NCBI GenBank assembly: GCA_943913135.1
Contig: CALTVE010000003.1
Span: 1 to 64,000 of the forward strand
Source of the DNA: an uncultured Francisella sp.
Lineage (GTDB): Bacteria > Pseudomonadota > Gammaproteobacteria > Burkholderiales > Neisseriaceae
DNA length: 64,000 bases
Direction: 5' to 3'
The translations under genes and the position numbers were made by a program. A model generated the notes under the pieces. That model saw only the letters and a list, made by a program, of their open reading frames with translations, did no database searches and was not told the origin of the DNA. Below are positions 40,562-50,596 of the stretch, piece by piece; position 1 is the stretch's first letter; every line of letters starts with the position of its first letter.

Positions 40562-41248
40562 ATGTTCAAAAATCTATTTACCTGTATTAGTTTTTGTTTT
40601 TCCCTGGGCATAATTTGCTATCTTGCCCTACTGGGCTGGATTATTAACGGTACCCCCACTGGGGATCTTTCCCTCAAAAAGGCAGATGCCATCGTCGTAT
40701 TAGGTGCTGCTGCTTGGGGAAATTATCCTTCCCCCATTTTTAAGAACCGAATCCAACACGGCATTAAGCTGTATCATAGCCATATCGCTCCCTACCTTAT
40801 TTTCACAGGCGGGACCCCGAAAAAAGGTTATCCCAGTGAAGGAATAGTGGCAAAGCATTGGGCTTTAAAACAAAGCATCCCCCAAAAAGCTATTTTTGCG
40901 GAAAACAAAAGTCGCGACACCTACGAAAATCTTTATTATGCACGCACGCTCGGTAGTCAAAAAGGCCTGCGCAGCTTTATTATTGTGAGCGACGCCTACC
41001 ACTTACCCCGCGCTCGTCTTATCAGTACTTTGTTAAACATGGACGTTCAACTTTCTCCTACACCTGACAGATATTGGCAAAACAAAACAACGCGAGAAAA
41101 ATTTAAAGTGTATCTCCACGAAACTAACTCTGCTCTAGGGGCGCTTATTTATCACATCAGCCACCAATTTCGTTCCATTGCTAGCTTAGTAAATCATGCT
41201 AAAAACGCTTGGCAAGCCAGATCAAAACAATCAGTAGTAAGAAAATAA
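40562..41248 (+). CDS. DUF218 (YdcF/SanA/ElyC-like) membrane-anchored protein
   Basis: 228 residues. A single N-terminal hydrophobic segment (about 5-28) anchors a periplasmic DUF218 domain with DAIVVLGAAAW, LIFTGGTPKKGYPSE, ENKSRDTYENLYYAR and IVSDAYHLPRA, the family's ordered motifs. SanA and ElyC affect envelope integrity and lipid carrier or enterobacterial antigen metabolism; the exact role here is unknown. The last 50 nt overlap the 3' end of emrB on the opposite strand. Confidence 0.85.
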   Translation: MFKNLFTCISFCFSLGIICYLALLGWIINGTPTGDLSLKKADAIVVLGAAAWGNYPSPIFKNRIQHGIKLYHSHIAPYLIFTGGTPKKGYPSEGIVAKHWALKQSIPQKAIFAENKSRDTYENLYYARTLGSQKGLRSFIIVSDAYHLPRARLISTLLNMDVQLSPTPDRYWQNKTTREKFKVYLHETNSALGALIYHISHQFRSIASLVNHAKNAWQARSKQSVVRK

Positions 41249-42698
41249 AGCCAGAAGCGTAAAGAACTTCATTAGCCCCATTAATATAGGCTTGGCGTGT
41301 AATTTCCATATTGGTTAAGACATGAATCTGCTGCGGACTTAAATGCAGTGTCTTTAATTGATCTAACCATGCTAGGGCGTTAGGGTCCCAAATACTGTAA
41401 TGCTCACTTAAATAAGTATGCTGTATAGCTTGACGTCTATCCCAAATAGTCATAATCAAGGAAGTGCCCACCGCTGAACTCATTAGACGGACAAAATTGG
41501 ACAAACTCGATGCATGCGGCATCTGTTGGACAAGAATTTCAGAATAAATAAGCGAATTCAAAGGAGTGAAAAAAAGGGCCACAGCAATCCCTTGAAAAAG
41601 CTGGGGCATAGCCGCATCCCAAACCGACATGGCAGGATTAAAACTTTTCGCCCGCCAGTAAAAACTGATCGCAAACACCAAAAAAGAAATCGCTAACGCT
41701 ACCCGCATATCGATGCGATTGCCAAATTTTCCTAATATAGGTGCTATTAAGATAGAAAAAAATCCTACCGGCGCTACAACCAAACCGGCGATTATTGCCG
41801 TGTATCCATACTGGAGACGCAAAACCTGAGGAATTAGCACTAAACTCCCCATATAACACATAAAAGAAAAAAAACATAAAATAAGACCGATAGAAAAATT
41901 ACGATTCTTCAGGAGCTCTAAAGCCAATACTGGATATTTCTCATCTTTTTCCCACACGATTAAATAAAGAAAACTTAATAAGCTAACTACCCCTAAAGTG
42001 ATGATAATCGGTGATTGAAACCAATCCAGCTCTTTACCTTGATCCAACATCAACTGAAGGCAACCTGCAGTCAAAATCATAAGCCCCAGCCCCACCCTAT
42101 CCACTGGCGCTTTACTCGTAGAAGTTTCCACCCCTTTTAAACCTCGGCGGCAAAGAAATAAAGCCAAAACGCCGATAGGAATATTAATAAAGAAAATCCA
42201 TCCCCAATGAAAATTATCGGTAATATAACCGCCTAACAAAGGACCAAAAATTGGAGCGACCACAATGACCATCGACCAAATGCTCATTGCTACCGTACGT
42301 TTCTCTGGGGGATAGACATAAAACAAAATACTGAGTGACAAAGTTACCATAGGTCCAGCGGCTACTCCTTGTAGGGTGCGCGCCGTTATAATCGTCGGTA
42401 AGGTGGGAGAAATTCCGCACAGGAAAGAAGCTATGGTAAATAATAAAATACTGATTAGAAATAAACGTACTTGCCCAAAACGGCCGGCCAAAAACCCCGT
42501 CAAAGGAACAGAAATAGCATTCGCAGTTATATAAGCAGTGATTACCCAAGTACCCTGACTGGCTGCCACCCCTAAATTACTGGCGATGGTAGGTAAAGCC
42601 ACATTGGCAATACTCCCATCTAACACATTCATGAACACCGCCAGCGATAAACCCACAGTGACCAAGGCTAGAGCGCTTGGCTCCAAATATTTATTCAC
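41199..42698 (-). CDS. emrB: MFS multidrug efflux transporter EmrB (DHA2)
   Basis: 499 residues and about 14 membrane helices, the drug:H+ antiporter family DHA2. Motifs seen are LDGSIANVALPTIA (TM1, motif D1), GRFGQVRLFL in the loop 2-3 and GPLLGGYITDNFHWGWIFFINIP (TM5 motif C and following). The start is a GTG. It follows emrA by 50 nt; EmrA and EmrB with TolC form a tripartite pump for hydrophobic agents. tolC is not in the window. Converges on the DUF218 gene with a 50-nt overlap. Confidence 0.93.
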   Translation of the reverse strand: MNKYLEPSALALVTVGLSLAVFMNVLDGSIANVALPTIASNLGVAASQGTWVITAYITANAISVPLTGFLAGRFGQVRLFLISILLFTIASFLCGISPTLPTIITARTLQGVAAGPMVTLSLSILFYVYPPEKRTVAMSIWSMVIVVAPIFGPLLGGYITDNFHWGWIFFINIPIGVLALFLCRRGLKGVETSTSKAPVDRVGLGLMILTAGCLQLMLDQGKELDWFQSPIIITLGVVSLLSFLYLIVWEKDEKYPVLALELLKNRNFSIGLILCFFSFMCYMGSLVLIPQVLRLQYGYTAIIAGLVVAPVGFFSILIAPILGKFGNRIDMRVALAISFLVFAISFYWRAKSFNPAMSVWDAAMPQLFQGIAVALFFTPLNSLIYSEILVQQMPHASSLSNFVRLMSSAVGTSLIMTIWDRRQAIQHTYLSEHYSIWDPNALAWLDQLKTLHLSPQQIHVLTNMEITRQAYINGANEVLYASGFIFLLLIVLIWLAKRF

Positions 42699-42748
42699 CT
42701 TAAACTACTTTCCCTCACTTTTAAAATAGTCTAGGAGTTCTTAATTTC

Positions 42749-43930
42749 TTAATTTAAGATCGCTTGAATTTCTTTATCCACCTGGCCGTAATCCACTTGA
42801 TGACCTTCAGAGCCGATGTCTTTAATCGGAGGGTTAAGTAAAGGTACGCTGTTGCCTTTTTCCCCTTTTATATAAACTGTCACTTTCATGGATAAGCCCG
42901 CACGCAAGGGATGGGCCGCTACCTCTTGTGGGTCCAAACGGATGCGTACTGGCACCCGCTGAACCACTTTGATCCAATTGCCAGTAGCATTTTGCGCCGG
43001 TAGTAGAGAAAAAGCAGAACCGGTCCCCGGAGATACACCCTCTACTACCCCATGATACACTACCTTGGAACCATATAAATCCGACACTATATCTGCTCTT
43101 TGCCCGGGGCACATTTGCCGCAGTTGGGTTTCTTTAAAATTAGCTTCTACCCACATATCTTCTGGGGAAAGAATCACTAACAAATTTTGCCCTTGCACTA
43201 CATTTTGTCCTACTTCTACCATGCGTCTTGCCACTTGACCCGCTATAGGCGCTTTTAAACGGGTTCTTTGCAAGTTTAACCATGCTTCTTTCACAGCATC
43301 AATAGCGATTTTGATGATTGGTTGTTCGCCAATCGAGTTATCTTCCTGACCGATTTCGTTTTTAGCCACCGCTTGTGCTTCTTTGGCTATGGCTAAATTT
43401 TGCTTAGCTTGAATAAGAGCCAAACGCATGTGTTCCACTTCTTCCGCAGAAATCGCCCCCGAACGTAATAAACCCACCCGTCGCTGATAATCCTGGTTTA
43501 GACGCTCTAAAGCAGCCTTTTTAAGCCGTACTTCTAAAGTGGCTTGACTTAAAGAACGGTGTAGATTTTTAAAGTTTTTAACTTCATTACGCAGCGTATT
43601 TAACGCTTTTTCATACTTTAAAATAGAATCTTGCTGCTCGAGCGTGATCAATAACTGATCCTTTTTAACTACATCGGTCGTATCGACCAATACTTGATCG
43701 ACAGTGCCCGCAATTTGCGCAGTTACATAGGCACTGCGTCCTTGTACATAGGCGTCATCCGTCTTAATTTGATGACGCCAAGAAGTTAAATAAAGCGATA
43801 GAAAAATTAACCCTACAACAATGATAATAAACGTCAATATGAAAAGATTACGTTTTCTCGAACTCAAAATAATAGCATTTGCTCTTTTTCCTGCTTTTTT
43901 TTTATTGGTTGATTTTTTTTCTTCTTCCAT
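42749..43930 (-). CDS. emrA: Membrane-fusion efflux subunit EmrA (HlyD family)
   Basis: 393 residues. A basic cytoplasmic tail is followed by one membrane helix (about 28-50) and a barrel-sandwich domain beginning TDDAYVQGRSAYVTAQIAGTVDQVLV. A long coiled-coil hairpin (about 105-205) and the returning lipoyl half RLKAPIAGQVARRMVEVGQNVVQGQ come next. It bridges EmrB to an outer-membrane channel. No regulator (EmrR/MarR) is adjacent. Confidence 0.93.
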   Translation of the reverse strand: MEEEKKSTNKKKAGKRANAIILSSRKRNLFILTFIIIVVGLIFLSLYLTSWRHQIKTDDAYVQGRSAYVTAQIAGTVDQVLVDTTDVVKKDQLLITLEQQDSILKYEKALNTLRNEVKNFKNLHRSLSQATLEVRLKKAALERLNQDYQRRVGLLRSGAISAEEVEHMRLALIQAKQNLAIAKEAQAVAKNEIGQEDNSIGEQPIIKIAIDAVKEAWLNLQRTRLKAPIAGQVARRMVEVGQNVVQGQNLLVILSPEDMWVEANFKETQLRQMCPGQRADIVSDLYGSKVVYHGVVEGVSPGTGSAFSLLPAQNATGNWIKVVQRVPVRIRLDPQEVAAHPLRAGLSMKVTVYIKGEKGNSVPLLNPPIKDIGSEGHQVDYGQVDKEIQAILN

Positions 43931-44019
43931 AGATTCTCATACCTTCCCTGCGCTGTTTGTTGCGCTGGACAAAAGCTATAAGGTGCCTTCCCATAGTTTT
44001 CTTTTACTTTTTACTGCGG

Positions 44020-44056
44020 AATAAAGACCTGCTTCCTAAAGAATAAAGACCTACTT
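44020..44056. repeat. 15-bp direct repeat upstream of rsmA
   Basis: AATAAAGACCTGCTT at 44020-44034 and AATAAAGACCTACTT at 44042-44056, one mismatch, 22 nt apart (two helical turns). It lies in the 199-nt divergent region between emrA and rsmA. It could be a local slippage duplication or a tandem operator. Confidence 0.5.
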
Positions 44057-44085
44057 TTAAAATAAGGCTTCATAAGGCCTCAGAG

Positions 44086-44091
44086 TATAAT
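44086..44091 (+). promoter_or_regulatory. -10 box for rsmA-xerD
   Basis: Perfect TATAAT 38 nt before the rsmA ATG. The -35 position (44063-44068, TAAGGC) is poor, so an activator or weak basal expression is possible. Confidence 0.45.
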
Positions 44092-44129
44092 AACATACAG
44101 GGAACCCCGGTAACGTTTTAAAAAAGACC

Positions 44130-44906
44130 ATGACTTACCATGCTAAAAGGAAATTTGGCCAAAATTTCTTGCAGGATTCTTTTTATATCCGAGCAATTAT
44201 AGAAGCTGTACACGCGCAAAAAGACGATAATTTGATTGAAATTGGCCCGGGTCTTGGTTCATTAACTGACCACTTGGTACAAAAAGTATCGCTTTTACAC
44301 GTCATAGAAATAGATCCCGATATGATCCGATTCTTAAAAAACAAGCCCTACCAGAGCAAATTATCTATCTATCCAGGCGATGTATTACACTTTGACTTTT
44401 CTACATTGGGCGCAGAGCAAAAAATCGTTGGTAACTTGGCCTATAATATTGCTACCCCCCTCCTTTTTCGTTTAATTAAAAATAAAGATAATCTTATCGA
44501 AGCACATTTCATGCTACAAAAAGAAGTGGCTGATAAACTTTATGCACAAAAAAATTCACACGTGGGGCGTTTAAGTTTATTGATGCAATATCACTTCGCT
44601 ATCGAATACCTATTTACGGTCCCGCCACAAGCCTTTTATCCTGAACCCAAGGTAGAATCGGTCTTCGTCCGTTTAACACCGATTCAGCCCCTTTATCCAG
44701 TCAATAATTGGGAATACTTTGCCGATCTTATTAAAAAGGCCTTTGCTATGAAACGCAAAACGCTGGCCAATAATTTAAAATCGATCGTTTCTAAAGAGCA
44801 CTTGCTCTCTTTAGGCATAGGCCCTAGAGTGCGTCCAGAGGCCTTATCTTTAAAAGATTATGTCGTCCTCAGTAATTCGCTTTATGAGCGCAATATCCTC
44901 CTTTAA
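44130..44906 (+). CDS. rsmA: 16S rRNA dimethyladenosine transferase RsmA (KsgA)
   Basis: 258 residues. Methylates A1518 and A1519 in 16S helix 45 and acts as a late 30S checkpoint. Motifs: KRKFGQNFLQD, the SAM site IGPGLGSLTDHL, IEIDPDM and NLAYNIATPL (usually NLPYN; Ala replaces Pro). FYPEPKVESVFVRL follows. The usual pdxA or apaGH neighbours are missing; instead xerD follows after 12 nt. Confidence 0.95.
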   Translation: MTYHAKRKFGQNFLQDSFYIRAIIEAVHAQKDDNLIEIGPGLGSLTDHLVQKVSLLHVIEIDPDMIRFLKNKPYQSKLSIYPGDVLHFDFSTLGAEQKIVGNLAYNIATPLLFRLIKNKDNLIEAHFMLQKEVADKLYAQKNSHVGRLSLLMQYHFAIEYLFTVPPQAFYPEPKVESVFVRLTPIQPLYPVNNWEYFADLIKKAFAMKRKTLANNLKSIVSKEHLLSLGIGPRVRPEALSLKDYVVLSNSLYERNILL

Positions 44907-44918
44907 CTGAGGTCTACT

Positions 44919-45809
44919 ATGAATGAGTCCTACCACGATTGCATCGATGCTTTTTTAGATGATTTATGGCTATCCAATCGTTTATCACAACATACTTTAA
45001 AAGCCTATCGTCACGATCTTGAAAAAATCGACTTACGCTTACAAGAAAAACAAGAAAATTTCTTAATTGCTGACGCTTGTACCTTATCGGAAGCTCTTTT
45101 TAATAATCAGGAAGAAAAATCTTCTCAAGCGCGCGCATTATCCGCAGTGAAACGTTTTTACGCTTTTTTAGTTAAAGAAAAATATATCAAGATAAATCCT
45201 ACCTTAAATATCAAATCTCCCAAAAAACCTCAAAACCTACCGCCCATTGTCAGTGAATCTTTTGTCGATTGTATGCTTTCGCTGCCCGATACTAAAACCG
45301 CCTTAGGGCTGAGGGATAAGGCTCTGCTAGAATTTATCTACGCCACTGGCATGCGGGTTTCTGAAGTCATAGCCCTTACTTTAAATGCTATTGACAGAGA
45401 AAAACGTTGCGCCATCACTATTGGCAAAGGGGATAAAGAGCGCCTCCTCCCTTTTGGTGAAGAAGCGGGAAAGTGGTTGGATGCTTATTTGGAAAACGCA
45501 CGCAGTACCCTCACTAAAGGTAATGCGCGCTGCCCTTATGTTTTTGTCAGCCAGAAAAAAGGGGGAATGAGCCGACAAACAGCTTGGATTATCGTTAAAA
45601 AATATGCTGCCACTGCTGGGGCTCCTTCTTTAAGCCCCCACAGTCTACGTCACGCTTTTGCCACTCATTTACTCAATCATGGCGCCGATTTACGGGTGGT
45701 ACAATTACTTTTAGGTCATACCGATCTGAATACCACGCAGATTTACACCCACGTAGCAAACGCCCGTTTAAAAGAGATTGTCCGTCGCGCCCACCCGCGT
45801 AATCATTAA
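44919..45809 (+). CDS. xerD: Site-specific tyrosine recombinase XerD
   Basis: 296 residues. The N-terminal core-binding domain (about 5-95) is followed by the catalytic domain with Arg146 (GMRVSE), Lys170 (IGKGDKER), His241-x-x-Arg244 (HSLRHAFATHLL), His267 (LLGHTD) and the nucleophile Tyr276 (TQIYTHV). It resolves chromosome dimers at dif with XerC and FtsK. Assigned XerD by HPRNH-type ending and length; XerC cannot be excluded. GAGG lies 6 nt before the ATG. It sits in a tight operon with rsmA and has no integron or phage neighbours. Confidence 0.88.
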   Translation: MNESYHDCIDAFLDDLWLSNRLSQHTLKAYRHDLEKIDLRLQEKQENFLIADACTLSEALFNNQEEKSSQARALSAVKRFYAFLVKEKYIKINPTLNIKSPKKPQNLPPIVSESFVDCMLSLPDTKTALGLRDKALLEFIYATGMRVSEVIALTLNAIDREKRCAITIGKGDKERLLPFGEEAGKWLDAYLENARSTLTKGNARCPYVFVSQKKGGMSRQTAWIIVKKYAATAGAPSLSPHSLRHAFATHLLNHGADLRVVQLLLGHTDLNTTQIYTHVANARLKEIVRRAHPRNH

Positions 45810-45971
45810 ACCTTAAATCAAAGGGCAAGACAGTGTCTTCACCCTCGCGCCCACCCCTTGCATATAACCTTTATAAATTAAATCTACCGTCCCTAAAGGT
45901 AAAATTGCCATAGGGGATATTGCCCTTCTTTATTTAAAGATTTTAATATTGGATGTTTAAAGATTTACTTT
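45810..45971. other. Intergenic segment, no assignable gene
   Basis: Left part of the 365-nt gap between xerD and tcdA. A minus-strand ORF of 32 codons (45813-45911, ATG start, beginning MAILPLGTVDLIYKG) is open, but I do not recognise it and it has no good ribosome site. It may be more debris of the adjacent scpA remnant region. Nothing else was seen. Confidence 0.4.
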
Positions 45972-46202
45972 CTACTTTATGAGGAGCACATGGTTTTGCC
46001 GCTCTAAAATATTGAGCCAAACAGCGGGTAAACTTTCCAAAGTGACCGGAATATTAAAAATATCTAAATTTTGAACTGGGATTAAATAAAGTAGAAAATC
46101 TAAAGGCCCTCCAAATTGATCTAGATAAACCTGCAAGGCCTAAGGAGGGATGAATAGATCCTCTTGGAATCTTCCTATAGATTCCCCATAAATGATTGCT
46201 GG
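45972..46202 (-). pseudogene. Remnant of scpA (segregation and condensation protein A), N-terminal part
   Basis: In one minus-strand frame the translation reads AIIYGESIGRFQEDLFIPP, a TAG stop (46140-46142), then ALQVYLDQFGGPLDFLLYLI and PVQNLDIFNIP. This matches the ScpA N-terminus (DLYIPPxALxVyLDxFEGPLDLLLYLIRxQNLDIxdIP) on both sides of the stop. After IPV the similarity ends (VTLESLPAVWLNILER) and the frame stops at 45972; the remaining ~190 residues of ScpA are gone. The first 9 codons overlap the tcdA 3' end. scpB is not adjacent. An intact scpA may lie elsewhere. Confidence 0.75.
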
Positions 46203-46966
46203 TCAATCTTGCTTTCTGTTGTGCTCATAATATGGTTTAAAGCAACTTCGCTTAAACGCAAGGCGAAGGCAGCAGTCACAATCATAGACGAGCCATAACC
46301 TGCACAGGATAAACCGTTTTCTAAATCCTTTGTTTCACATCCTTGAGGAGATTTGGCTTCCTCACTGGAATAAACACAAGGTACTTGCATCAAACCCCGA
46401 CCCGGAAAAGCAAATTGACGCCGTAAATGATAGCGTAAAGAAGCTAATAAACGGTCATGATGGACGAGACTTAAATCTTGATAGTCAATAAAAGCAGATG
46501 AAGACTTACCCCCAGCCGCACCGGCCACTACAAAAGCTTGCCCCTTTTTTACAAAATAATCGGCCAAGAATGCTTTTACTTTTAAATTATCTATGGCATC
46601 AATAACAAAATCAAAAGATCTTTGGAAAAATTCTTGATAATTATCGGTCTCAACAAAATCTTCAATCACCTCAACCTGGGCCGCTGGATTAATATCATAA
46701 ACCCGATTGCGTAATACTGTGACTTTGGCCCGGCCTAACTGGGAAGTCAACGCCATAATCTGACGATTTACATTGCTCTCGGCAATTTGGTCAAGATCGA
46801 TTAAAGTTAAAGCGCCAATACCGCTACGCGCCAAAGCCTCTACCACCCAAGAGCCAACCCCGCCTACCCCAATGACACAAATATGGGCTCTTTTTATTGT
46901 CTCTGTGTTTTGTAGACCGTATAACCGTTCTATACCGCGAAAACGACGCGCTAAATCTATATTCAT
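46175..46966 (-). CDS. tcdA: tRNA threonylcarbamoyladenosine dehydratase TcdA (CsdL)
   Basis: 263 residues from MNIDLARRFRGIERLYG, an E1-like/ThiF-fold enzyme that cyclises t6A37 to ct6A37 using ATP. Contains the dinucleotide loop GVGGVGSWVVEALARSGIG, the LIDLDQIAESNVNRQI block, and DAIDNLKVK. An ATG 16 codons earlier is open, but a TATAAT ends right before it and no ribosome site is present, so the later start is preferred. Together with tsaE (5637-6119) it covers two steps of the same modification. The 3' end overlaps the scpA remnant. Confidence 0.9.
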   Translation of the reverse strand: MNIDLARRFRGIERLYGLQNTETIKRAHICVIGVGGVGSWVVEALARSGIGALTLIDLDQIAESNVNRQIMALTSQLGRAKVTVLRNRVYDINPAAQVEVIEDFVETDNYQEFFQRSFDFVIDAIDNLKVKAFLADYFVKKGQAFVVAGAAGGKSSSAFIDYQDLSLVHHDRLLASLRYHLRRQFAFPGRGLMQVPCVYSSEEAKSPQGCETKDLENGLSCAGYGSSMIVTAAFALRLSEVALNHIMSTTESKIDQQSFMGNL

Positions 46967-47014
46967 TGGGTGAGTCACTCGTTTAGGAAAATTGAGAAAC
47001 TGCGCTTTTTTCAT

Positions 47015-47020
47015 ATTATA
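47015..47020 (-). promoter_or_regulatory. -10 box of tcdA
   Basis: TATAAT on the minus strand directly abutting the upstream ATG; transcription would begin near 47008 and leave the ATG at 46966 with a ~40-nt leader. No good -35 was found. Confidence 0.45.
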
Positions 47021-47080
47021 CTAAAGAAGCAGTAGCATCGCTCTTTACTCTGTGTTTCTTGCTATTTGAAAGGGAAAAAT

Positions 47081-47623
47081 ATGATTTATAACCATATTGT
47101 CGCCGCTATCGATGAAGCACGTACCTCGCGATTGGCTTTAAAACACGCGGTAGAACTCACAAGGCTGTCTGGGGCCCAACTCACTTTGCTCACCGTTGTT
47201 AATCCCACTGAATTTATGGCTTTATCCCCTGAATTTTTGCGCTATGAAAACTATGAAGTGGCAGCGCAATCTGAAGGTGAGCATATATTAAATGAAGCAG
47301 AGCAATATGCTCGCCATGAAGGCCTGCAAAAAGTTGATAAAAAAATTATTATTTCCACCAAAGGCGTCAAAGATATGGCGGAAAAATTAATTCGTAAAGC
47401 TGAAGAAAGTGGAGCCGACTTAATTGTACTTGGTACGCACGGTCGCACCGGTTTAATGCACTTTTTGATGGGTAGTTTTGCCGAAACCGTGTTACGACAA
47501 ACCACCCTACCTGTACTGATTTTACGTTCTCGAGCATCGGAGGAGGATGAAGAGGAGAACGATACTCAAGATAAGCGTCAGAAAAAAATAAGTGAAAAAA
47601 AAGACGTTTCTACAGAGACTTAA
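47081..47623 (+). CDS. Universal stress protein (UspA family)
   Basis: 180 residues. Rossmann-like Usp domain, with IVAAIDEA near the start and the ATP-binding signature GTHGRTGLMHFLMGSFAETVLR near residue 130. The last ~28 residues are a charged tail (EEDEEEN..., then Lys-rich) not part of the fold. Start MIYNHIVAAID chosen for GGGAA upstream, not the TTG five codons before. It ends 5 nt from the converging asparaginase. Confidence 0.92.
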   Translation: MIYNHIVAAIDEARTSRLALKHAVELTRLSGAQLTLLTVVNPTEFMALSPEFLRYENYEVAAQSEGEHILNEAEQYARHEGLQKVDKKIIISTKGVKDMAEKLIRKAEESGADLIVLGTHGRTGLMHFLMGSFAETVLRQTTLPVLILRSRASEEDEEENDTQDKRQKKISEKKDVSTET

Positions 47624-47628
47624 ACTTC

Positions 47629-48669
47629 TCACTGATTTAAATTAACTTGGCTAAAAAGCTCCTTTAAAGGAGAAAGCATTTGTTCAAAACGTACTTTTAA
47701 GTCAGCTGAGGGGGTTTCCCCCTCTAATGGAAGAACAGCAAGAAGCAAAGCATAGAGTACAGCGATGGGCACTGATCCGGCGCTGATAATCCCGTTTTCT
47801 TTTTGACCGGCTGCTGCTTGGTAGCAGTTATCGGCTGTGCCTTTCAAATTCTGACTACTGTTAACGATCAACGCGCCTTGCTGGTGCGCTTTTTTTATTG
47901 CCTCTTGTAAGCTTTCTGGCAAGGGAAAATTACCGCTGCCAAAACTCTGCAATAACACAGCAGAGCATTTTTGGTTTATTAACAAATGGGTCAGTACGTT
48001 TTCACCGCCAGGGAGGAAAAAGTAATTTAAAAGAGAATCAGGACTGGCAAAAAAAACATTTCCTTTGACTGTCCGCGTTAAATCAAGACAGATAGGCGGC
48101 AAAAGGTGCATTTTTCCCCAACCTGTTTTTTTCTGCCAATGGGCAAGCGGTCCAAAATGAGGTGAATAAAAAGCATCCTGGCCCTGGCTATCTATTTTTA
48201 CCACATCCCAGGCCGAAAAAAGTTTTCCCGCAAATACAACATATACACCCGGCGGTAAAACGGCTGCAGCATGGGTAGCCGCACGCAAATTATCTCCCCC
48301 ATCAGAAGAAGGATCACTTAAAGGCAACATGGCCCCGGTTAATACCAAGGCAGCTTTAGGTTTTACAAAATAAATACTCAATGCTGCGGCGCTGTAAGCC
48401 AAAGTATCGGTCCCATGAACTAACACGATTCCTGCTTTTTTCCTGCTTAAATCGCTTAATGTCTTTCCCCACTGGTTCCAATCTTCTGGGTTTAGCATAC
48501 TGGAATCTTTTAAAGAATGGGCATAGACAAGGTCTATACCCTGAAAATCAGCTTCACTCTCTAAAAAATTCTCCAAGACTCCTTTTTGTACTCTGAAACC
48601 TGCTTGGTCTTTCTTCATACCAATGGTACCGCCGGTGTAGAAAAAGCTTATCCTATTTCTCGTCTTCAT
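47629..48669 (-). CDS. ansA: L-asparaginase, type I (cytosolic)
   Basis: 346 residues. No signal peptide. The first catalytic motif YTGGTIGM has Thr12; the second, VHGTDTLAYSA, supplies the Thr-Asp pair; Lys in KAALVLTGAML completes the triad. C-terminal domain about 215-340. Hydrolyses Asn to Asp and ammonia. The type II enzyme would carry a signal sequence, so I call type I. Divergent from the LytTR regulator with 50 nt between starts. Confidence 0.9.
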   Translation of the reverse strand: MKTRNRISFFYTGGTIGMKKDQAGFRVQKGVLENFLESEADFQGIDLVYAHSLKDSSMLNPEDWNQWGKTLSDLSRKKAGIVLVHGTDTLAYSAAALSIYFVKPKAALVLTGAMLPLSDPSSDGGDNLRAATHAAAVLPPGVYVVFAGKLFSAWDVVKIDSQGQDAFYSPHFGPLAHWQKKTGWGKMHLLPPICLDLTRTVKGNVFFASPDSLLNYFFLPGGENVLTHLLINQKCSAVLLQSFGSGNFPLPESLQEAIKKAHQQGALIVNSSQNLKGTADNCYQAAAGQKENGIISAGSVPIAVLYALLLAVLPLEGETPSADLKVRFEQMLSPLKELFSQVNLNQ

Positions 48670-48719
48670 ATTTTCGTTTATGATGGAGAGGCTTACCCTT
48701 CCTTCTCTGAGAATTGTTT

Positions 48720-50544
<1,825 letters not shown>

Positions 50545-50596
50545 AAGAAATAGTCAGAAAAGCTATCATGCCCGCTTACTGAACGCTTGTTTTATT

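Noticed and set aside
44919..45809. Tyrosine recombinase as a phage or integron integrase
   Set aside because: Length, motifs and operon with rsmA fit XerD; no att site or cargo genes next to it.
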